Of a stretch of DNA of 47,849 bases, positions 1-7,684 are shown piece after piece. The stretch's first letter is position 1. Every line of letters starts with the position of its first letter. A program made the position numbers and the translations under genes. The notes below the pieces were generated by a model. It searched no databases and was not told the origin of the DNA. It worked only from the letters and a program-made list of their open reading frames with translations. The DNA comes from Firmicutes bacterium UBA3553 (lineage in GTDB: Bacteria; Bacillota; Clostridia; Tissierellales; Sedimentibacteraceae), in the NCBI GenBank assembly GCA_002381185.1, contig DFOA01000065.1, forward strand, positions 110,182-158,030, in the 5' to 3' direction.

Positions 1-18
1 GGGTGCTATTCATTTTGA

Positions 19-954
19 TTAAAATAAGTTCTTTTTCAAAAGTACAACCCCCACTATGGCGGCTGTAAATACTGAGACTCCCAGGACTATCCAAAATCCG
101 AACGGAGAGTTCGCAAAAGGAATATTTATTACATTCATCCCGAAAAAGCTTGAAAACATTGTTGGTATTGCCATCAAGATAGTAATAGATGTCAAAAGCT
201 TCATAACTATGTTTAAGTTGTTTGATATTATTGATGCAAATGCATCCATGGTTCCACTTAATATTCCGCTGTATATAGTGGCCATTTCAATAGCCTGTTT
301 ATTTTCGATTATTACATCTTCCAATAAATCTTCATCTTCAGAGTATTTCTTAATAATGTTAATTCGAAGGATCTTTTCAAGAACTACCTGATTTGCCTTC
401 AGTGATGTTGTTATATAAACCAATGACTTTTCCAGGTCTAAAAGCTGAAAAAGCTCTTTGTTTTTCATTGATTGATGCAGTTGTTTTTCTACATAGCTGC
501 TCATTCTGTCAATTTGTCTAAGGTAAAGAAGGTACCTTTGAGCATTCTTATAAAGAATTTGATACAAAAATCTATACTTTTTATAAGTATAAAATGTTCG
601 AATGCTGTTTTTTTCAAATTGATCCAACACTATGGAATTTTTCAGGCAGACTGTAATAATATTTTTGTCAGTTATGATAATTCCTAAGGGCAGTGTTTCA
701 TAAATTATGTGGTCATCTGTTTTTTCAACATATGGGGTATCAACCAGTATTAATACCTGGTCATTTTCTATTTCTAAACGAGCAGTTTCTTCCTCATCCA
801 GAGCAGCTTTTAAAAAATCTCTGTCAACTGAAAGTTCGTCTTCAATGCGATCCAGTTCTTCCGGTGTAGGATCTACTAAATTAATCCATGCTCCGTCTTC
901 TATTTCTTCCAGTGTGAAAAGAGTATCGTTGATTGATTTGAATATATCAAGCAT
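19..954 (-). CDS. corA: CorA-family magnesium/divalent cation transporter
   Basis: CorA proteins form pentameric inner-membrane channels that import Mg2+ (also Co2+/Ni2+). The 311-residue product has the normal family layout: a long, acidic, mostly helical cytoplasmic domain (about residues 1-245) followed by two C-terminal membrane helices. The signature GMN loop is present as FFGMNVINIP at the end of the first helix (about residue 272), which is diagnostic for the superfamily. The last helix ends in a short basic tail (LLKKNLF). The ATG at 954 is preceded by GAGGTGAAC, a good ribosome binding site. Upstream on the same strand lie a possible 28-codon leader ORF and a hairpin (see those entries). 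CorA proteins of this type in Firmicutes are the usual constitutive Mg2+ uptake route; the exact ion cannot be read from sequence. Confidence 0.93.
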   Translation of the reverse strand: MLDIFKSINDTLFTLEEIEDGAWINLVDPTPEELDRIEDELSVDRDFLKAALDEEETARLEIENDQVLILVDTPYVEKTDDHIIYETLPLGIIITDKNIITVCLKNSIVLDQFEKNSIRTFYTYKKYRFLYQILYKNAQRYLLYLRQIDRMSSYVEKQLHQSMKNKELFQLLDLEKSLVYITTSLKANQVVLEKILRINIIKKYSEDEDLLEDVIIENKQAIEMATIYSGILSGTMDAFASIISNNLNIVMKLLTSITILMAIPTMFSSFFGMNVINIPFANSPFGFWIVLGVSVFTAAIVGVVLLKKNLF

Positions 955-981
955 TGTTCACCTCAATTTAATAATAGATTT

Positions 982-1020
982 TCTCTATTACCAAACTGAA
1001 AAAAAGCGCAGTAATAGAGA
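982..1020 (-). promoter_or_regulatory. Inverted repeat in the corA leader
   Basis: TCTCTATTAC (982-991) and GTAATAGAGA (1011-1020) are perfectly complementary and flank a 19-base loop. In the corA transcript the 5' arm lies in the final codons of the small leader ORF and the 3' arm contains its stop codon, ending about 27 bases before the corA start. Folding could therefore depend on ribosomes translating the leader. There is no U-run after the hairpin, so it is not a simple terminator. Confidence 0.45.
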
Positions 1021-1074
1021 AGTATTCAATTTTTTAAAACGTATCAATTGCTTGACCGTAGGGACCTCGTCCAT
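988..1074 (-). CDS. Possible 28-codon leader peptide upstream of corA
   Basis: On the minus strand an ATG at 1072-1074 follows AAGGAAGTGAAAGT, a strong Shine-Dalgarno match, and opens a 28-codon frame that stops with TAA at 988-990, only 33 bases before the corA start. The encoded peptide begins MDEVPTVKQLIRF and ends LLLRFFSVW. It resembles no family I recognise. The last codons overlap one arm of a perfect 10-bp inverted repeat. This arrangement (ribosome-bound short ORF, overlapping hairpin, Mg2+ transporter) recalls the enterobacterial leader peptides before mgtA and corA, but that is analogy only. It could equally be a chance ORF. Confidence 0.35.
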   Translation of the reverse strand: MDEVPTVKQLIRFKKLNTSLLLRFFSVW

Positions 1075-1259
1075 TACTTTCACTTCCTTTTTTATATGCT
1101 AATTGCCTTAATAATAATAGTCTATTTTATTGTTATTTGCAAGATAAAAATAAAGTAAATTAAAGAAAAAGCACATATTTTTTATGTTAATGGTAAACAT
1201 ACTACCAAATGAATAAAATTTACCTACTTTTCATTTAATATAGTGTAGAAGGTGATTTT

Positions 1260-1517
1260 TTGACAGTAAATTCTGTAGCAAGGGTCAAGGGATTAGTTGA
1301 AGGATGCGTAGGTCAGAAGGTTAAATTTAAAGTTAAAAAAGGAAAAAGCAGATCTCAGATAAATGAAGGCGTAATAGCTGACACGTATCCTTCGGTATTT
1401 ACGGTTCATGTTGAAAACAAAGGGTTAATAAGAGTTGTGTCATTTAATTATATTGATATTATAACAAGTTATGTTGAATTTTTCATATGTGATGATGAAG
1501 AAACAAAAATCGTGTAA
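1260..1517 (+). CDS. veg: Veg family protein
   Basis: The 85-residue product matches the small Veg family of Firmicutes (VARVKGLVEGCVGQKVKFKVKKGKS followed by a basic/aromatic beta-rich stretch, read here as two consecutive segments). Veg is abundant in Bacillus, is reported to influence biofilm matrix gene expression, and has an SH3-like fold; its biochemical role is unclear. The best start is a TTG at 1260 with AAGGTGA just upstream; no in-frame ATG gives the conserved N-terminus. The C-terminus is acidic (CDDEETKIV). It is monocistronic and is followed by a strong hairpin terminator. Length is normal for the family. Confidence 0.85.
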   Translation: MTVNSVARVKGLVEGCVGQKVKFKVKKGKSRSQINEGVIADTYPSVFTVHVENKGLIRVVSFNYIDIITSYVEFFICDDEETKIV

Positions 1518-1532
1518 AAAAATGAAGCTCTA

Positions 1533-1604
1533 AAAATAAAGTAAGACTAATTCATCTGCTAAGAAATAAATTTCTTATGAATCAAGTTTCGCTTTATTTT
1601 TTTT
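1533..1604 (+). terminator. Rho-independent terminator after veg
   Basis: A long interrupted hairpin pairs AAATAAAG with CTTTATTT, ATTCAT with ATGAAT and AAGAAAT with ATTTCTT, and runs directly into TTTTTTTT. It lies 15 bases after the veg stop codon. Confidence 0.8.
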
Positions 1605-1651
1605 GTTAAATTTGATATACTACAACTTGAAGTTTTTCCGGGAGGGAAACA

Positions 1652-2491
1652 GTGAAAAAATTTTTTAGCTTTATATTGATTATTTTTTTGATAGCAGTAT
1701 CCTTTTACATATATGCAAGATTTATGGAACCTAATTTCTTGACAGTAAACTATGAAAATATAAAAAACAGCCGCATAAACGGAGGTAAATTAAAAATACT
1801 CCAATTTTCTGATATGCATATATCTGAATATTTTGATGAAACGGATATTAAAAAGGTTGTAGAAAAAATTAATGATGAAAATCCGGACATAGTTGTTTTT
1901 ACCGGAGATTTAATAGATGAATACAATAATTACGAAAACAAAGACAATATAAATGAAATTTGGGAGGCATTGAGCTTCATAAATGCACCTCTTGGAAGAT
2001 ATGCCGTGTACGGCAACCATGACTATGGCGGCGGAGCAGAGGTCGTATATAAAAAGATAATGGAAAACAGCGGATTCGTATTGCTGAAAAATGAGAAGTT
2101 TACTTTAGAAGATTACAATATAAATATTATAGGTATGGATGACTCCATATTTGGAAAATTTGATAAAGAAAAACTCATTGGATTTTTGGATGAAGACAAA
2201 TATAATTTGGTGCTGAGCCATGAGCCTGATGTGATAGATTCTCTGCTGGAGTATAATATAGACTTGTTTCTATCCGGACACAGCCACGGAGGACAGGTAA
2301 ACCTTCCGGTAGTTAAATTTCTTCCAGCCCTGGCTAAAAAATACACCGGAGGAATTTACAGCTTTAACAATTACAGACAGACAATACTTTATGTAAATAT
2401 TGGATTAGGTACTTCGAAAATACCTCTCAGATTTATGGCACCTCCGGAACTGACGGTATTTACAATGGAGGGAGCAATTGATAAAAAATAA
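1652..2491 (+). CDS. Membrane-anchored metallophosphoesterase (YkuE/YaeI type)
   Basis: This 279-residue protein has an N-terminal membrane anchor (about residues 4-22) and a calcineurin-like phosphoesterase domain. Metal-ligand motifs are all visible in order: FSDMH (D-x-H), FTGDLID (GD), YGNHDY (GNHD), LSHEPD (H), and GHSHGGQ (GHxH). The closest described relatives are the single-helix-anchored YkuE/YaeI-type phosphoesterases, which act at the outer face of the membrane, probably on lipid-linked or cell-wall-related phosphoesters; the substrate here is unknown. The start is a GTG at 1652 behind GGGAGGGAAACA. It is a single gene, ended by a terminator shared with the convergent nucleotidase gene. 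Confidence 0.88.
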   Translation: MKKFFSFILIIFLIAVSFYIYARFMEPNFLTVNYENIKNSRINGGKLKILQFSDMHISEYFDETDIKKVVEKINDENPDIVVFTGDLIDEYNNYENKDNINEIWEALSFINAPLGRYAVYGNHDYGGGAEVVYKKIMENSGFVLLKNEKFTLEDYNINIIGMDDSIFGKFDKEKLIGFLDEDKYNLVLSHEPDVIDSLLEYNIDLFLSGHSHGGQVNLPVVKFLPALAKKYTGGIYSFNNYRQTILYVNIGLGTSKIPLRFMAPPELTVFTMEGAIDKK

Positions 2492-2512
2492 AAGGCGCTA
2501 AGCGCCTTTTCA
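2490..2512. terminator. Bidirectional terminator between convergent genes
   Basis: AAAGGCGCT (2491-2499) and AGCGCCTTT (2501-2509) form a perfect 9-bp stem with A/T runs on both sides, lying exactly between the phosphoesterase stop codon and the 3' end of the nucleotidase gene. It should work in both directions. Confidence 0.8.
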
Positions 2513-2545
2513 CTTTTCAATTGCTAATCCATTGCTCTACTATTG

Positions 2546-4303
2546 TTATTTACCCGGTACCTTTATTACCTGGTCTGGGAATATTAAATGAGGATTGGCT
2601 AAATTGTTGTATTTAGCTAGTGTTTCCCATGTAGTGTTGTATTTTTCTGCTATTTTCCACAAAACATCTCCTGATACAACTATGTAGGTAACTTCAGATG
2701 CAGGAGCAGGAGCCGGTTCAACGGGAACAGGAACAGGAGTTGGTGCAGGAACAGGTTCTGTAGGTTCAACAGGAGCAGGTTCTTCAGCGACGGTTTCTTT
2801 TACGGTAATTCTTCCCGAAACATCGCTGCTCTTAGTTCCGTTTGAGTTCAGATAATCGGCAAATATTTCTTCATATGTACCAAATTCTGCTGCAACAGGA
2901 TATTTTGCAAGCATTTCATAGCCGTCTCCGCCTATTGCCATGAAGTCATTTATTGCTACAGTATATTCTGCAGTTTTATCTAATAGTTTATCACCGACAT
3001 TGGCTTCAACAACTCTTGAGTTGGCAGGCTTAGAAGGATCAAATACAAATGATATACCGCTTACCTGAAGGAAAGCACCTTGTGCTGCCGGATATCCGCT
3101 TACTGAAAGCTCTAACATTCCCAATAAGTCTTCTCCTGAAATTTTCTTAACTTGTACTGTATTTCCGAATGGGAATAACTCAGCTACTCTGCCTTTTGTG
3201 ATATCTCCCGGCTGTATATCAACTCTGATGCCGCCGCCGTTTACAAATGCCACATCAGCACCTGAAGCAGACCTTACAGCGTCAGCTGATAAATTGCCGA
3301 GATTTGTTTCCTTTGTCCTCACATTCTCTCTTAAACCGTCTAAATAAACATCTGTTTTTGCAATAACCTGGTCAAATATAGGTTTATTTGTCTCATTTAT
3401 ATCTTCGATGGTCTTTGTCAAATCGGAATCTGCAGCTATGTTTGCCGCATCAGCTGCTGCAAGCAATCGGGCTGTCTTGCCGACAACTTCACCGTTTTTA
3501 ACCTCGATATCAACATATCCTAAATTTTGGTCATATTGACCTGTTTGTGCTATTAATGTATCATTAATAAGCAATCCTTTTTCTAAAAGAGTATGGCTGT
3601 GACCGTCGATTATAACATCAATTCCTCCTACGTTTTCAGCTATTTCTTTGGAAGTTACAACGGAACTTTCATCTAAGCCGATGTGTACCAATGCGATAAT
3701 TACATCAGTTTTATCCTTTAATTCTTCAACCATTTTTTTAGAAATTTCGATCGGATCTGCAAAGGTTAATCCCTCTACATTTTTAGGGCTTGTTTTATAT
3801 GCTGTTTCAGGAGTAGTAAGACCAAATATACCAACCTTAACTCCGTCTATTTCTTTTATTACATAAGGTGTGAATAAGCTTTCACCTTTTTCATTTAAAA
3901 CATTTGCGCTGACCATTTCAACTTTGGATATGTTTTTTAATTCAAGCAATCTTTCCTGACCGTAGTTAAAATCATGGTTGCCTATTGTCATACAATCATA
4001 TCCTGCAGCTTCTAAAACTTTTACTGCATTTTCGCCTTTGCTGATATTAACTATAGGCATTCCGTGGAGAGTATCACCTGCGTCAAGAACCAACGTGTTA
4101 GGGTTTGCTGCTTTAGCTTCTTTAATCAAAGTAGCTATTTTAGCAAATCCTATTTCAGTAGATGTACCTACCAGTCTTGCATGGGTGTCATTAGTGTGGA
4201 TGATAGTAATTTTAGTAGTTTCAGCATCTTGAGCAAATACAAAGCTGAAACTGCTTAGAATTAATAGTACTACTAATACTAAACTCGTAACTTTTTTCTT
4301 CAT
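2546..4303 (-). CDS. Secreted 5'-nucleotidase / UshA-type phosphoesterase with C-terminal LysM
   Basis: The 585-residue product starts with a signal peptide (cleavage probably after SFSFVFA), then a metallophosphoesterase domain with IIHTNDTHARL, LDAGDTLHG, TIGNHDFNYG and IDGHSHT metal motifs (about 30-290), and a 5'-nucleotidase C-terminal domain (about 320-490, with the substrate-binding GGGIR loop). A low-complexity Pro/Glu/Ala/Val linker (about 500-535) leads to one LysM repeat (YIVVSGDVLWKIAEKYNTT and onward). Such enzymes dephosphorylate extracellular nucleotides or UDP-sugars so that nucleosides and phosphate can be taken up; LysM would hold the enzyme on peptidoglycan. Start ATG at 4303 follows CTAGGAGGAAAGTAA. 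A sigma-A promoter lies at 4344-4372. The combination of family and wall anchor is clear; exact substrate is not. Confidence 0.93.
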   Translation of the reverse strand: MKKKVTSLVLVVLLILSSFSFVFAQDAETTKITIIHTNDTHARLVGTSTEIGFAKIATLIKEAKAANPNTLVLDAGDTLHGMPIVNISKGENAVKVLEAAGYDCMTIGNHDFNYGQERLLELKNISKVEMVSANVLNEKGESLFTPYVIKEIDGVKVGIFGLTTPETAYKTSPKNVEGLTFADPIEISKKMVEELKDKTDVIIALVHIGLDESSVVTSKEIAENVGGIDVIIDGHSHTLLEKGLLINDTLIAQTGQYDQNLGYVDIEVKNGEVVGKTARLLAAADAANIAADSDLTKTIEDINETNKPIFDQVIAKTDVYLDGLRENVRTKETNLGNLSADAVRSASGADVAFVNGGGIRVDIQPGDITKGRVAELFPFGNTVQVKKISGEDLLGMLELSVSGYPAAQGAFLQVSGISFVFDPSKPANSRVVEANVGDKLLDKTAEYTVAINDFMAIGGDGYEMLAKYPVAAEFGTYEEIFADYLNSNGTKSSDVSGRITVKETVAEEPAPVEPTEPVPAPTPVPVPVEPAPAPASEVTYIVVSGDVLWKIAEKYNTTWETLAKYNNLANPHLIFPDQVIKVPGK

Positions 4304-4343
4304 TTACTTTCCTCCTAGTTTTTATAATATTTACCATATTTAT

Positions 4344-4372
4344 ATTATACAAGCATAGTTTTGCAATATCAA
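4344..4372 (-). promoter_or_regulatory. Sigma-A promoter of the 5'-nucleotidase gene
   Basis: Read on the minus strand, TTGATA (4367-4372) and TATAAT (4344-4349) are separated by 17 bases, 40 bases upstream of the start codon. Confidence 0.7.
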
Positions 4373-4437
4373 GATAACATTTTCAACAATTTATTTTATC
4401 AAAATATCTAATAGTTATTAAAAATATCCAAAAATTG

Positions 4438-4466
4438 TTGACAAAAATCTAAAATTTCTATAATAT
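4438..4466 (+). promoter_or_regulatory. Sigma-A promoter of proS
   Basis: TTGACA (4438-4443), 17-base spacer, TAATAT (4461-4466). Transcription would begin near 4473, about 20 bases before the first T-box leader elements. Confidence 0.7.
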
Positions 4467-4489
4467 GAATACAAATAATTTAATATATA

Positions 4490-4702
4490 CAATGAAGAGG
4501 AATAGTAATCATGCATGGTCTAAAGAGAGAAAATCAATGGTGGAAGATTTTTGACCCTCTGTATTATGAACCCGCCTTGGAGTATTTGGGAGTAACAACC
4601 CAAAGGGCATCCCCCTTATATAAATGAGATGCTGTAACATTACAGCAATTAGAGTGGTACCGCGGAAAACCGCCTCTTGCATGGAGGCGGTTTATTTTTT
4701 TG
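4490..4702 (+). promoter_or_regulatory. T-box riboswitch (proline specific) with terminator
   Basis: The leader contains GAAGAGGAATAGTAA at the start of Stem I, a proline codon (CCC, 4571-4573) in the GAA-xxx position that serves as specifier, and the conserved T-box AGAGTGGTACCGCGG (4651-4665). UGGU in the T-box loop would pair with the ACCA end of tRNA-Pro, in keeping with an A discriminator base. The competing terminator is AAACCGCCTC/GGAGGCGGTTT followed by ATTTTTTT (4667-4700). Uncharged tRNA-Pro binding should stabilise the antiterminator and switch on proS. The exact specifier codon is inferred by analogy with the trpS leader in this window. Confidence 0.9.
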
Positions 4703-4722
4703 CACCCGGAGGGGGCAAATAT

Positions 4723-4785
4723 ATGTTAAAAGACTGCGCATTTATGTTACGAGATTGCAAATTTGAAAGGAGAAATTATGTCTAA
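4723..4785 (+). CDS. Possible 20-residue upstream peptide overlapping proS start
   Basis: Directly after the T-box terminator, GGAGGGGG is followed 7 bases later by ATG (4723). The frame encodes 20 residues built from two similar heptads, MLKDCAF and MLRDCKF, then ERRNYV, and stops at 4783-4785, 8 bases inside proS. The heptads come from a 21-base imperfect tandem repeat (4723-4743 and 4744-4764, 16 of 21 bases identical). The proS ribosome binding site lies inside this ORF, so translation could be coupled. There is no known homologue that I recognise; it may be a chance ORF created by the repeat. Confidence 0.35.
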   Translation: MLKDCAFMLRDCKFERRNYV

Positions 4786-6223
4786 AAAAGAAAAAGATTT
4801 TGTAAAAGAAATTACGCCGATGGAAGAAGACTTCAGCAGATGGTATACAGATGTTATATTAAAAAATGAACTTGTGGATTACTCACCTGTTAAAGGGTTC
4901 ATGGTTATTAGACCATATGGCTATGCATTATGGGAAAAAATTCAGCAGTTTGCTGATGAAAAATTCAAAGCAACAGGACATAAAAATATGTATTTCCCAC
5001 TTTTAATTCCTGAAAGCCTTTTGACAAAAGAAAAAGAGCACGTAGAAGGTTTTGCGCCTGAAGTGGCATGGGTTACTCACGGAGGAAGTCAGGAACTGGG
5101 AGAAAGATTGGTTATAAGACCTACATCAGAAACTATAATATGCCATATGTATGCTAAATGGTTAAATTCATACAGAGATTTACCATACTTGTACAATCAG
5201 TGGTGCAGTGTTGTCAGATGGGAAAAAGCTACAAGACCTTTCCTTAGAACTTCTGAGTTTTTATGGCAGGAAGGTCACACTCTTCACGAAACCGAAGAAG
5301 AGGCTCAAGCAGAAACATTGCAGATGCTTGAAATTTACAGGCAGGTTGCTGAAGATTTAATGGCAATGCCTGTTGTTGTCGGCCAAAAAAGCGAAAAAGA
5401 AAAGTTTGCCGGTGCTCATGCCACTTACACTATGGAAGCGTTGATGCATGACGGCCAGGCGCTTCAGGCAGGAACATCGCACAACCTGGGTCAACACTTT
5501 ACAAAGGCATTTGAAATTAAATTCCAGGGAAGAAACGGACAGGAACAATATCCTCACCATACTTCATGGGGGATTTCAACTAGACTGATAGGCGGACTCA
5601 TCATGATTCATTCCGACAATAGAGGTTTGGTACTCCCTCCAAGAATGGCTCCTACTCAGGTGGTTATAATTCCTATAGCACAAAAGAAAGAAGGAGTATT
5701 AGAAAAAGCTAATGCGATTTACGACAGCTTAAAAGCTATGGGAATAAGAGCAGAACTTGATGACAGCACAGAAAATTCACCGGGGTGGAAATTTAATCAA
5801 TATGAAATGAAGGGCTATCCTATTCGTATAGAAATAGGCCCTAAAGATATAGAAAATAATCAGGCTGTTGCAGTAAGAAGAGATAAGCTTGAAAAAGAAA
5901 TTGTTTCCCTGGATAATATTGCAAATACAATTTCAGATATGCTTGAAACCATGCAGAATGACATGTTTGAAAAAGCAAAAGCTCATAGAGAAGCTAACAC
6001 ATATGTTGTAGATGATTATGAACAATATAAAAAAGATTTGCCTAACCGTCCCGGATTTGCAAAGATGATGTGGTGCGGAGACAGAGCATGTGAAGATAAA
6101 TTAAAAGAAGAAACAGGCGCTACTATCAGATGTATCCCGTTTGAACAGGAAAACTTAGGACACAAATGCCACATCTGCGGCAAGGAAGCAAAACATATGA
6201 TTTATGCCGCAAGAGCGTACTAA
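4778..6223 (+). CDS. proS: Prolyl-tRNA synthetase, type 3 (archaeal/eukaryotic-like, short form)
   Basis: This class II synthetase attaches proline to tRNA-Pro in the cytoplasm. The 481-residue length, lack of an editing insertion, and C-terminal zinc-type extension (cysteine pairs around CGDRAC and CHICGK, ending in AARAY) mark the type-3 enzyme common in Clostridia. Motif 2 is seen as VVRWEKATRPFLRTSEFLWQ and motif 3 as GGLIMIHSDNRGLVLPPR; the proline-binding RPTSE and GQEGHT-like (WQEGHT) loops are intact. The start is taken as ATG 4778, which has GAAAGGAGAAATT before it, rather than an in-frame TTG 15 bases upstream. It is controlled by the upstream T-box. A single-gene unit followed by a degenerate REP-like palindrome rather than a clear terminator. 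Confidence 0.96.
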   Translation: MSKKEKDFVKEITPMEEDFSRWYTDVILKNELVDYSPVKGFMVIRPYGYALWEKIQQFADEKFKATGHKNMYFPLLIPESLLTKEKEHVEGFAPEVAWVTHGGSQELGERLVIRPTSETIICHMYAKWLNSYRDLPYLYNQWCSVVRWEKATRPFLRTSEFLWQEGHTLHETEEEAQAETLQMLEIYRQVAEDLMAMPVVVGQKSEKEKFAGAHATYTMEALMHDGQALQAGTSHNLGQHFTKAFEIKFQGRNGQEQYPHHTSWGISTRLIGGLIMIHSDNRGLVLPPRMAPTQVVIIPIAQKKEGVLEKANAIYDSLKAMGIRAELDDSTENSPGWKFNQYEMKGYPIRIEIGPKDIENNQAVAVRRDKLEKEIVSLDNIANTISDMLETMQNDMFEKAKAHREANTYVVDDYEQYKKDLPNRPGFAKMMWCGDRACEDKLKEETGATIRCIPFEQENLGHKCHICGKEAKHMIYAARAY

Positions 6224-6504
6224 AGATAATGATTAATTAAAAGCAACTATGAGATCCTTCACGACACTCATTACGGCCTACAGTCATATTGAGAATGCTT
6301 GAAGGATTTTATTTTTTACGATCAATTGAAATCATTGGATTTAACTTGATAAATTCTAAGCTCTCGCTTTGGATTGCTGATATTATGAATTCAGCTTGGA
6401 GGACGCTTGTTAATTTAACCATATTTTAATCAAATTTTAATCTGGAATTTACATTGTATTTATTAAACATATATACAATTGGAACAGGTACAAGAATAAT
6501 TAAA
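6224..6504. other. Intergenic region between proS and the efflux operon
   Basis: Apart from the REP-like palindrome at 6250-6310 this stretch contains no ORF with a ribosome binding site and no recognisable RNA or mobile element. It ends at the efflux promoter. Confidence 0.6.
6250..6310. repeat. Degenerate REP-like palindrome (copy 1)
   Basis: GAGATCCTTCAC on the left and GTCATATTGAGAATGCTTGAAGGATTT on the right are imperfectly complementary, with the ATCCTTCA/TGAAGGAT ends pairing exactly. It resembles the widespread dispersed repeat whose consensus starts GTCATCCTGAGC and ends GAAGGATCTC. A second, better-preserved copy lies at 10790-10858. The T-rich 3' flank (TTTTATTTTTT) may let it also end proS transcription. 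Confidence 0.6.
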
Positions 6505-6533
6505 TTGACAGCTCAAATTGTGAGTGTTATAAT
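6505..6533 (+). promoter_or_regulatory. Consensus sigma-A promoter of the RND efflux operon
   Basis: TTGACA (6505-6510), 17-base spacer and TATAAT (6528-6533) match the consensus at every position. Such a strong promoter implies repression in normal growth, and the palindromic operator sits immediately downstream. Confidence 0.88.
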
Positions 6534-6543
6534 TTATTCAATA

Positions 6544-6559
6544 CTGACCGGTCGGTCGG
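6544..6559. promoter_or_regulatory. TetR-type operator at the efflux transcription start
   Basis: CTGACCGGTCGGTCGG contains the perfect palindrome GACCGGTC (6546-6553) and overlaps positions about +4 to +20 of the predicted transcript. GACCGGTC/GACCGACC cores are typical of AcrR/TetR-family efflux regulators. The TetR gene in the same operon (10890) is the obvious ligand-responsive repressor. Confidence 0.72.
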
Positions 6560-6578
6560 AAAAATAGGGAGGAATATT

Positions 6579-7682
6579 TTGAAAAGATTTTTGACATTAT
6601 TATTGATTATCGCATTTGTATTAACCGGATGCAGCAGTGCAGAAGATGCTGTATCAGAAGAAGAAACTTATACAGCTGTCGAAGTTGAAACTTTAAAGCC
6701 TATGGAACTTTATATTGAAAATGTTATGACAGCAAAAACTTATGCTGATAAGGACGTATATGTAGTTCCATTGATGGCGGGAAAAGTAGAAAAAATATAT
6801 GTAAGCGTTGGAGACAGAGTACATAAAGATGAAGTTTTGTTTATAATGGACAAAGATGATATCAGCAAGCAGGTTAATCAGGCTAAGGCAGCCTATGATT
6901 CCGCAAAAGCAGGCTATGATGTAACTGCCGCTCAAATACAAACTGCCAAGGATTCTTTTGAAAAAGTAAAAAAATTATATGAGGAAGGTGCAGTACCTGA
7001 AACTCAATATGAACAGGCAAAACTGAGTGCATCGGATGAATCGTTACAAGCGGCAAAAATGGGAGTTGAGCAGGCAAGGGTAGCATATGAAAATGCTGCA
7101 TCTATGTTGAAAAACGCAGAGGTTAAGGCTCCAATAGCAGGTGTTATATCAAACATTAACATAGTTGAAGGCGAATATGCAACATCTTGAAGCCCACCGA
7201 TAACAATTGTAGATTCAGAAAGCATTACAGTTGAATTTGGAGTTCCCGGATCCATGGTTAATAAAATAAAAAAGGGAGATGTGGTGACTGTTGAAATAAG
7301 TGATGCGGGATATAAACAAGAAAACACCATCAACAGCGTAAGTTCATCGGCAGATTTAATGACAAATTTATACAATGTGGACATTATTCTTGCTAATGAC
7401 GGAACAATAAAGCCCGGTATGTTTGCCAAGATTTATCTGTATACCGACAGAATTGAAAGTGCACTTGCTGTTAAGACTGAAGCCGTAAAAGAAAGAGACG
7501 ACAAGAAGTATGTGTTCGTTGCAAATGATGACACAGCAGTTGAAAAAGAAGTAACTACAGGTCTTGATACAGGAATGCATACGCAAATTAATTCTGGATT
7601 GGCGGAAGGAGATAAGGTTATAGTTAAAGGACAGGATTACATAAGTGACGGCGGCAAAATAAAGGTTGTAAGGGGTGAATAA
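6579..7682 (+). pseudogene. RND efflux membrane fusion protein (HlyD/AcrA family) interrupted by in-frame TGA
   Basis: The two halves are in the same frame, separated only by a TGA at 7188-7190, so the intact gene would encode 367 residues. The product is a lipoprotein (signal peptide ending LTGC, Cys at about 17), with a biotinyl-lipoyl half (MAGKVEKIYVSVGDRVHKDEVLF), an alpha-helical hairpin (about 85-170), the second lipoyl half (APIAGVISNINIVEGEYATS), then a beta-barrel and membrane-proximal domain. It should link the RND pump to the outer layers. The stop falls where the family has a conserved Gly (S-G-S-P); GGA to TGA is a single base change. The start is a TTG at 6579 behind AGGGAGGAATATT. 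The stop codon of the second half is 2 bases before the pump gene. Either a recent nonsense mutation, a sequence error, or low-level readthrough. Confidence 0.85.
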
Positions 7683-7684
7683 GC

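Noticed and set aside
955..1259. M-box (Mg2+) riboswitch upstream of corA
   Set aside because: None of the conserved M-box sequence blocks is visible and the region is too short.
7188..7190. In-frame TGA as a selenocysteine codon
   Set aside because: The position normally holds a structural glycine, not a redox cysteine, and the bases just after the TGA do not form an obvious SECIS-like hairpin.
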